A stretch of 64,000 nt of DNA from Periconia sp. R9002. Taxonomy: Eukaryota; Ascomycota; Dothideomycetes; Pleosporales; Periconiaceae. Below, one piece after another: positions 56,491 to 64,000 of this stretch. The DNA is taken from positions 558,001-622,000 of the forward strand of contig JAMAHW010000010.1 in assembly GCA_023627715.1 (NCBI GenBank), written 5' to 3'. The translations under genes were made by a program, and so were the position numbers. The notes below the pieces were generated by a model, which did no database searches, was not told the origin of the DNA, and worked only from the letters and a program-made list of their open reading frames with translations. The first letter of the stretch is position 1; every line of letters begins with the position of its first letter.

Positions 56491-57609
56491 AGGCTGTGAT
56501 AGCGAGTAACGTCCTTATGGAGGGTAGAGAAAAGCATAATACCACAACGCCTATGAAGGGAATTGTAGCCAACTAGGCCGCCTTGTTCGTCAGATACCGT
56601 CGTAGAAATTGATCGCCATCGGCCGCCCTACCACATTGGGATTCAGGCAGTCTCGGTGCTTGACTCTATTTCATTGGTCTCATCATGGAACAAGGCCATA
56701 ACTTGGCGCGTATTGAATCTGGCTTGTTCGACCAAGCATCGGAGCAGCCGAACCTGTCCTCAGATCCTGAAAAATATCAAGCAGTGAACACCCCTCGCAT
56801 CAAGAATAAGCCCCATTGAGTTACCACCCGCTTCACCAATGTTCCTGGATCGAAGGAGGTAATCGCATAACCACAAACTAGACGAGAAAACCCTCCAAGC
56901 CACTAGCATCCGCTACATCCCCATACCTCCTCAGCACCACCCCCGGCCATAGGCACACACAGTCTGTAAGCCAGCGGACTCATGTCATCGTCCAGATGCT
57001 AGCTCCTTCGCCGGCGGCTTCTGAGCACAGGGGTGGTGAGAGTGCAAGCGGCCATGGAGCGAGAGGTCGCTAATATTCGATGTGGGGAGGCCGCACTTCT
57101 ATGGCGGTTCGTTGCTGAAGGTGCAGACCGCGAGGGGTCTGGCGTCCGGGGACTTTCTCCCAAAGCATAGCCGAGAGATACCGTAAAGGCACTCTGTGTG
57201 TGAGCTTCGTTGCGATTCTTCGAGCGAGGGGTGTTGGGGAAAAGAAAGGGAGGACGACAACGCGAAAATTACATCAAAGTGGTTCCGCTAGCGCCGGCTT
57301 ATTGGTTTCTCCGGCAGGCGGCCACTAGGCAGAAAGCGTACTGGCTGCCTATGCGCTGCCTGGGAGCTTGTACTGGGCTTGGCACTCAAAGACATGGTAT
57401 TTCTTTCACGCGTCGACGCAACATAAAGCCTCGGCAGCAACCCTTTGACGATCCTCGGACATCTACACTTCGAGTTCTTGAAATTGTTAGGACCTCTTCA
57501 TTGGCGCGCTTTTCTGGAGTAGCTACCTGTCGCAGCTCGAGTAAAGCGCCATCGCCAACACTTGCGCTACTACCTACCGCAACCACGTCTTCAGAGTCAC
57601 CCATCTGCG
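56491..57609. other. Intergenic: 3' of guanylate kinase and RAE1 promoter
   Basis: 1.1 kb. A frame is open on the plus strand from about 57210 to 57629 (139 codons), but it does not resemble a protein family and ends inside RAE1. An in-frame ATG 48 nt upstream of the chosen RAE1 start also exists. No separate gene is supported. Confidence 0.5.
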
Positions 57610-58849
57610 ATGTCGACGCTCTTCAGTAGCGGCGCCGCCGCAGCTCCATCTTCTACAACTGGCGATACGAGCAAAGACCTGGAGATCGCTGCAAATCTAT
57701 TGCCATCCGATAGCGTCTCCGCTCTTGCCTTCTCCCCTACTCACGATCTGCTCGCCGTGAGCTCTTGGGACGGCACCGTTCGCATATACGAATACAGCGA
57801 CAATGGCAATGTAGCCGGCAAATGGATGTTCAAATGCGAACCTAAGACTGGAGGGCTGGAGCATCCTCTCTGTGTAACATGGTCTAAGGTACGTACAGGC
57901 GTCTCCGTGGACTCCATTGATGCGAGTTTCTTTATTCTGACTTACACTATTAGGACGGGACCGCTCTTGCCGCCGGTGGAGATGGTGGGTCCATCTTCTA
58001 TCTCAATCTTGCCGAGGCTGGCCCTGGAGGTGAGGTCAAGCCCACGCTGGATTTCAAGGAACATCAAGCCGGTGTTAAAGGACTTTGCTTCTTCCAAATC
58101 AATGGAAAGACGATGCTTGCTAGCGGCTCATGGGACAAAACATTGAAGTACTGGGATCTTCCGAGCCAAGGACAAGTCGGGCAGACTATACAATGCGCTG
58201 AGCGTGTGTATAGCATGGACGCCAAGAATTCGCTGCTCGTTGTTGCGACCGCTGAACGCCATATACATATCATCAACTTGGAAGATCCCACTAAAATCTA
58301 TAAGACGATCCAAAGTCCGCTCAAGTGGCAAACAAGGGTTGTGAGCTGCTTCACGGATGCGACGGGATTTGCAGTTGGTTCTATAGAGGGTCGTTGTGCA
58401 ATCCAATACGCGGATGACAAGCAGACGAGGTATTTGATCATCTCTTTTCCATTCGTATGCGTTTTCTCTGCTAACGTGGCCCAAGCCTCAACTTCTCATT
58501 CAAATGTCATCGCCAACAAGATCCCACCAACCGCGACGTTGCCAAAGTGTACTCTGTCAATGCCATCTCTTTCCACCCGGAACATGGTACATTCAGTACT
58601 GCGGGCTCTGATGGTACATTCCACTTCTGGGACAAGGATGCCAAACATCGACTCAAAGGCTACCCGGAAGTCGGCGGGTCTATCACGGCGACGAGCTTTA
58701 GCAGGGCCGGTAACATCTTCGCTTACGCCATTAGTTATGACTGGAGTAAAGGATATAGCGCCAACAATCCGCAACAGCCTATCAAAGTCAAGCTCCATCC
58801 TATAATAGGCGATGAATGCAAGCCAAGGCCTGGTCCGAAAAAGAGGTAA
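57610..58849 (+). CDS. RAE1: mRNA export factor Rae1/Gle2
   Basis: A WD40 propeller protein of the nuclear pore; binds the Nup98 GLEBS motif and helps export mRNA, with an added role in spindle checkpoint control in some species. Exons 57610-57888, 57954-58429 and 58486-58849 encode 372 residues, the usual size. Motifs: AVSSWDGTVRIYEY (first blade), LASGSWDKTLKYWDLP, ERVYSMDAKNSLLVVATAER, VGSIEGRCAIQY, then KVYSVNAISFHPEHGTFSTA and GTFHFWDKDAKHRLK in exon 3. The second intron has a TGCTAACG branch and an unusual acceptor CCCAAG. The join restores QTSLNFSFKCHR, which is well conserved. Confidence 0.95.
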
Positions 58850-59911
58850 TCTTGCTGCGGGAACATGCTACTGAAATCTCCCTGGCTTGTTTCCTACTTT
58901 CTGCGGATGTTGCACTCTTCAATCATCATTTGGCGGGAAGTAGCATCGGAACATCAAGATGTAGTTTACGCCGCATGTATTTTCCCTACGCCACTCCATT
59001 GGAAAGAACGAAAGAGCCGATCTTGCCAGCTTCCCGGTTTATCAACCATGTATGCCTCAACATCAACAAGTGCAACGATAGTTATGTCATTTTCCCTCCA
59101 CCACCCTCCCTAACAACAGATGATCTCTACCTGTGGTTTAGTATGCATTAGCGCTGGAGATGGCTAATGGGATGTGGGCGGATATGGATGGAATAGGAAG
59201 TTAAAATTCGATGTTGGATGTACTCTCATTTTGCTAACTACCAAAGACGAAGTGGTAATACTGGAGGAATGGAGAATCAATGCTACCGTTGCAAGGGTAA
59301 AGAGCCTACCACGTAGTAGAGACTTGCAAAGAGCATTATCTAAGATACCTACGCTCAAACCCTCCGAAGAGATAGCTAGCTCTCTAAATGGATAATATAT
59401 AGTGGATACATACTCGAATTTCTGTGACATCCTTACGGATTGCTTGTTCATTTCGCCAGCTATTATTGAGCATTTGTTGAACACAATGATTAGTATACTT
59501 CATACAAAGATATACAGATTGACCCCTTCTGTTTCACCCGCTTTGATTTGCTTGGCTCTGTAGGATGTTTTTTTACCAAGTTTACTTTGTCCCAAATATT
59601 GCCAACAGAGCGCTTGTTTGAAGCTTGAAATATATGCCGTCATTGAAATGCGTTGCTAGAGATAGGATCATAGCGAATTCATAATTATATGTGCTTCTTT
59701 AACTATGAAACAACGAAAGGACGCCAAGTCCACACCATACCAATCCCTAAATCCAGATACCCGTCGTACTGGAAATTCCCATTTGTTTGTTAACCCGAAC
59801 AAAGATCAACGTCAGGGACACAGAATGAAACGCACTTATGAATGAGACGCCGCATCCAAAACAACCACGACAGTTCTGCCCAAAACACAACATGGTTTGT
59901 GCAGTTTTAGC
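58850..59911. other. Intergenic: convergent 3' regions of RAE1 and RAD52
   Basis: 1.06 kb, AT-rich, with several open frames that look random. Probably the 3'-UTRs of both genes and a terminator region; nothing else seen. Confidence 0.55.
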
Positions 59912-61891
59912 TCAAGACAAGCAGGTGGTATTCCCATTCTCATTCCTACTCACGTTTCCTGCGTCTGTCTTCAACTTCTTCGCCTCCGGTTCGCCAGTGG
60001 CAGCATCGTTGCGTTGATTGCTATTACTCACATCCTGTAGCGGCGGTCTCTTCATGGGTGGTCTGTACGCGCTACGGTTTATGCTGGGACTCATGCTTCC
60101 ACCTCCACCAGGCATGCCGATCCGACGGTTCATGTCTTGTTGCGGGTTTGCAAAATTGATATTCCCCCCCCCTCCTCGAGGCATAGCACTAGCAATGCTC
60201 TGATGGTTAAGTCCACCCCCACCGCCATTAGAATCGTTGGTATTAGAGGTTGTTAGGTTTGATGCATGCAATGCGGGTGGTGGAGGTGCAGCAACCTCGC
60301 CGCGCTTGACGGGTATGCTGCGCGTGTGATCTATGCCTGGTGTGCGTTGGGCTTTTGGGACGGGGGATTCGGCTTGAGGATTAAAGGAAGGAAGGCCGGT
60401 GATGGATGAAGCGGATTCAGAATTTTGCACCATTTCAGCGGCCCTAGAAGTGACGAACCCAATGTGGGGTTTGATGACGGAAGAATGTATGTCACCAGCG
60501 GGTGCAGTGGTTCCTTGAGCTCCTGATTTGGACTGTTGTGCTTGAGGAGGCGTAGGTCTAAGAGGCTGATTTTGCGGTGCTTGCTGGACTTGCTGATGAG
60601 TAGGTGCAGCGTGGATATCTACCGTTGCTGGAAGCGCCTGTGGTCTGTTCAAATCAGAACGGCTGTTGGTATGTTGAACCACTGGAGTCTGTGGCGCTCG
60701 GGAAATTTGCTGGTTACTTTGGGGTCTCCCTGAGATATGCTGAGGGACACCGTTTGGATGATGCTGAGCCGGCGGCGCTCCGATATGAGCCCTCGTAGGG
60801 GGTGCAGTCTGCATTCGTTGATTTGGTGGCTGCTGAGATTTTCCCTTCTGATTTTGCGTTGTTTGATTTATAGGTGGCCTTTGTGCTGGATTTGCCGGTT
60901 CCAAAGTTTGTAATGATGATTGCTCGAATGTGAAGTCATCGCCATTGTTTTCACTAATTTCAACACCATCGAACAAGTTACCATCGAACTCATCGTCGAA
61001 TTCACCCACAATCAGCCCGCTCACGTTTTCTTTCTGTGTTATCGATGTTGTCGGGTTCAATTTCGCTGGCGTTTGCAGTTGTTCTCGTTTTACCGGGGCA
61101 GGTTCCTCTTGCCTTGGTGGTGGCGCAAAGTCAGGATGCCTATGTAGGTTCTCCTCGTTGAACTTGACTGGTTTTACTTTCATGGCTTGCACCTTCTTGA
61201 GGTAGTCTTTATCATATAGGCAGTTCCCAAGGGCGTTGCCAAAGGTACGTAACGCGCGTTTCAGTCCGTCTGTGGCGGCTTCTTTTTTGGCTTTCTCGAA
61301 TGAAGCGGCTTTGCCTTTCCCGTTTTCTATGGAGCCGTAACCGATATCCTAGTATATGTGAGTCGAGCCGTAAATCAAAAATTCGAGTCACTCTGCATAC
61401 TTCATGAAACGTTCCGCTCTTCAAAGTGATTCTCACGACTATTGATAGTCCGAGAGAGACCTTTCCAGTCTGGGCGTTCTCGTCGACCTGGACACATCAA
61501 TTTTCGTCCGGTCTCTCGTTCAGCAAGGCGACTTACAAAATCGACTTGTACCTGCCCTAATGAACTAGACCATCCGTCAAACCCGAACATCTCGTTGGCG
61601 AGGGCTATCGCCTTGTTTCCTTCCAAATACGCGACCTTTCCCCCGCCATTTCCTGGGCGCTGTGAAATGTATTCCGGTCCAAGTTGTTTATTGAGACGTC
61701 TTTGTATCATAGCAGCATCTTCCGACGAGAACTTGTCGTTGCGTCGATTCTCGAATGGGTTCTTCACATCGCCGTACTGGTCGCCTGGCCTGCGGTACAA
61801 ACGTAAGCATCAACCGGCAATGTGCAGAAGGAGGTGCTTGATTCTCTGGCAAAGAATCAATGAATGCTCTTTATCTTACTTACGCAGGCAT
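59912..61891 (-). CDS. RAD52: DNA repair protein Rad52
   Basis: Recombination mediator: loads Rad51 on RPA-coated DNA and anneals single strands. Exons 61884-61891, 61537-61789, 61401-61487 and 59912-61348 give 594 residues. The first coding exon is only 8 nt (ATGCCTGC); joining it gives [15 protein letters not shown], the expected fungal N-terminus. The conserved N-terminal domain (about 25-190) shows [44 protein letters not shown] strands and [20 protein letters not shown]. The rest is a long Gln/Pro/Asn-rich disordered region with acidic patches ([12 protein letters not shown], suited to RPA binding) and a basic end ([12 protein letters not shown]). Phases of all joins agree. Confidence 0.93.
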
Positions 61892-62535
61892 AATTTCGTG
61901 TTTGAGGCGTGGTTTAGAATTCAGTGGTGGTGATGCGAGCTGGAGTTGGGTGGCTAACAACATTCCAGCGCCGGCAGGTAACCGTGACGCGAACGCGCCG
62001 CCTAATCACGTGATTCCACTAGCATCCTTCCAAGGTTAGCACAACCCTCAAGCACTGCTTGTTTGCCGCCTCAACTCACTACCTACATATGTTGAATGTA
62101 TAAATCACGCGATCCAATTATAGAGAAGGGCTTTTCATAAAAACTGTCATATGGGCCCGTAATGTCCTCAATGGCAGTTTCCGGCTGTTCCAAGACTATT
62201 GTTATGTAAATGGGCGGGACTTGTATTACCTCTATATAGGGTATCTGTGCCTACTTACGTAGTTGAGAAATCTATTCTCATTCATGTAACTGCAACGATC
62301 CATTCAGATCAGGTGGTTCTGCTCCATATCTTACGTGTACATGAAATGACAAGTGGAATAGTCAAAAGGGAAATGAAAAGGCAAAACAACGCCTGCAAAA
62401 TGCTATGAAAATGTAACCGTCCAAACCATGTTCCAGCTTTGCCCCTTTGACATCTAAATTAGACCTTTTTGTGTGCATTGGTTCTGGTGGTTTTAAAATG
62501 AAGCAAGGTCAAGAAAGACAGAACCAAGATCAATC
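61892..62535. other. Intergenic: RAD52 promoter and KEX1 3' region
   Basis: 0.64 kb, AT-rich in the distal part. No gene seen. Confidence 0.5.
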
Positions 62536-64000
62536 TCATGACTTCTCTCTGGTACCTAACCTTCTGTTCCGCTCACTTCCACTGCCCTCGCCATCACTAC
62601 TCGCACCACCAAGGCTGAATGTGCTGTCATTTTGCGGCACATTCTCCTTCTCGCGATTGGTTCGGGTGCTGTTCCCACCATTCAATGGCATTCTTGATCC
62701 GTTATCAAGATGATCGAGCTCCCGTTCGTCAAAGTCGGCGGCTTCGACATCACGGCGCTCGTTTCGTCGACGGAAATTGTCCAAGCCCATTCCCATAATA
62801 AGAGACTCCCGGCCTTCGTCGCCTTCCACACCGCTATAGCCCGCTTTGGCACGACGTCTGCGATCACGCCACACAAAATATCCCCATAGACCGGCGATAA
62901 TCACTACGATTACTAGCGCGACTTCTCCGGAGCGATAATAAGCCTTCCACTCCGCCTCCTTCAGCGATTTCGTCTTATCAGCTTCCGCTTTGGTAGAATT
63001 TGGGTGATCTCCAACGCTAGTGAGTGGGCCTTTTTCACCGTCAATCCGGCTGTCGGAGGGGTCGCCACCGATGGCACTGATATCAACGTTCATGAATCGG
63101 TCGAGCATGTCGCGCGTTCGCCTGGGGTAATCAAATGGAACCATGTGGCTTGAGTTGTAGAAGACAACGTAGGTCAAGTTTCTGGCCTGCTGGTACGTAC
63201 CCGCCGGCTCACCCTCAAAAGTCCAGTCATGACGCGGCGCGTAAACATTTGGAGAAAGCTGGAAACCTTTGCCACCGTTCCATTCCATACCGTCAATCAT
63301 AGATTCGGTGCCTAAGTGATTGCATATTAGATCTTGGTCACCGGAGAACAACACAATCTCGAGTTGAGACAACAGCTCTGGCAGAAATGTGTACGATGGA
63401 GGGCTTTTCTTGGGACGAAAATTGCCTGATACAGCTCCATTGCACTCTTGCCAACCTGTTTTCTTATCAGGATTGATATGAAGAGCCGTGACTACGTCTG
63501 GACGACGCAGGTACGGAGTGACCTGTGCGAGATCAGGGGGCCAGTTCATTCCACAGGAACTGTCGTCACGAAGGCGGATATCGTACATGTTCAAGCACTG
63601 TTGGTCGCTTTTTGCGCTTTTGTCTTTGGTCTCTTCAAGGATTGTAGTCATGATTCTTTCACACTCCGGGGTATCGACTCTGCTGTTTCCTCCGGCACCT
63701 AAGAGGTCGACACATTTGCTCTGCAAAGACTCAATGCGCTTCGCAGAAGGTGTGTCGCCTTGCACGAGACCCATTGAATAGGCGTAGGGGAGGTAGCTGA
63801 GGTATTGATCAACTGGGGAGATCCAGCCATTGCCGATCAGGAGCCCCTTCAATGACCAGGGACGTTGAGCTTTCTTATTGCGGTTGAGAATAGCTCGGGC
63901 TATGTAGGGGATGTGCTGGCCCGCATATGATTCTCCAGCGATGTACAACTTGACTCTATTAGCTTCCCAACGAGCATTTCGATGAAGTTTCACTTGTAGA
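62536..64000 (-). CDS. KEX1: Pheromone-processing carboxypeptidase Kex1 (C-terminal part, cut by window edge)
   Basis: Serine carboxypeptidase of the late Golgi that removes Lys/Arg from the ends of peptides after Kex2 cleavage. Visible: the nucleophile motif [39 protein letters not shown] CGMNWPPDL, the catalytic Asp in [17 protein letters not shown], and His in [17 protein letters not shown]. Then come a Ser/Lys-rich linker, one membrane helix ([19 protein letters not shown]), a basic stop-transfer RDRRRR and a long charged cytosolic tail of about 120 residues. These last parts separate Kex1 from vacuolar carboxypeptidase Y. The N-terminus with signal peptide lies beyond the right edge. The stretch just before YIAGES (about 63956-64000) looks like the 3' part of an intron (GAAGCTAATAGAG), so the exon may begin near 63956. 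Confidence 0.9.
   Translation of the reverse strand, partial: LQVKLHRNARWEANRVKLYIAGESYAGQHIPYIARAILNRNKKAQRPWSLKGLLIGNGWISPVDQYLSYLPYAYSMGLVQGDTPSAKRIESLQSKCVDLLGAGGNSRVDTPECERIMTTILEETKDKSAKSDQQCLNMYDIRLRDDSSCGMNWPPDLAQVTPYLRRPDVVTALHINPDKKTGWQECNGAVSGNFRPKKSPPSYTFLPELLSQLEIVLFSGDQDLICNHLGTESMIDGMEWNGGKGFQLSPNVYAPRHDWTFEGEPAGTYQQARNLTYVVFYNSSHMVPFDYPRRTRDMLDRFMNVDISAIGGDPSDSRIDGEKGPLTSVGDHPNSTKAEADKTKSLKEAEWKAYYRSGEVALVIVVIIAGLWGYFVWRDRRRRAKAGYSGVEGDEGRESLIMGMGLDNFRRRNERRDVEAADFDERELDHLDNGSRMPLNGGNSTRTNREKENVPQNDSTFSLGGASSDGEGSGSERNRRLGTREKS

Noticed and set aside
57210..57629. 139-codon open frame upstream of RAE1
   Set aside because: Composition is Arg-rich and unlike a folded protein, and it overlaps the RAE1 start in another frame; probably leader DNA.

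Overview
The window reads as nuclear DNA of a filamentous ascomycete (Pezizomycotina; Dothideomycetes is my best guess from gene content, not proven). Genes carry 0-4 short spliceosomal introns, mostly 48-75 nt with GTRNGY donors and CTAAY branch sites. All recognisable products are eukaryotic, there are no operons or Shine-Dalgarno sites, and intergenic DNA is pyrimidine- or AT-rich. I annotate 23 protein-coding genes. The SMC4 gene is cut by the left edge and the KEX1 gene by the right edge. Exon joins were worked out by hand from splice signals, reading phase and family conservation.

Layout. 1-15.4 kb: condensin subunit SMC4 (partial), an uncharacterised protein head-to-head with a small secreted six-cysteine protein, cytosolic serine hydroxymethyltransferase, the mitochondrial RCC1-repeat protein Fmp25, Golgi tether subunit COG3 and an unknown 194-aa protein. 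15.4-25.9 kb is gene-poor and AT-rich. It holds only a 104-aa unknown, an MFS transporter and a secreted alpha/beta-hydrolase, with long stretches in which I recognise nothing. 25.9-38.8 kb: the septation kinase SepH/Cdc7, a seven-helix rhodopsin-like (Pth11-type) membrane protein, a short-chain dehydrogenase flanked by two copies of a short dispersed repeat, and an F-box protein. 39-50.8 kb: a GH94 phosphorylase (probably cellobionic acid phosphorylase), a C2H2 zinc-finger protein, lipoate-protein ligase, an FAD monooxygenase and a MYG1-family nuclease. 51.8-64 kb: ER protein ICE2, Ski8, guanylate kinase, the mRNA export factor Rae1/Gle2, Rad52 and the Kex1 carboxypeptidase (partial).

Most genes are housekeeping (chromosome structure, one-carbon metabolism, trafficking, septation, RNA decay and export, recombination) and do not form a pathway together. 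The accessory content is the secreted proteins, the transporter, the GH94 enzyme, the SDR, the FAD monooxygenase and the Pth11-like protein. There is no biosynthetic cluster, CRISPR array, intact transposon or confident tRNA.

Main curiosities are: a diverged ~70-bp repeat in three copies; intergenic islands rich in short palindromes (TACCTAGGTA, ACATGT, GTAC); a GC-AG intron and two possible starts in guanylate kinase; an intron directly after the ski8 ATG; and several introns that are multiples of three with no stop. I found no convincing new multi-gene system.
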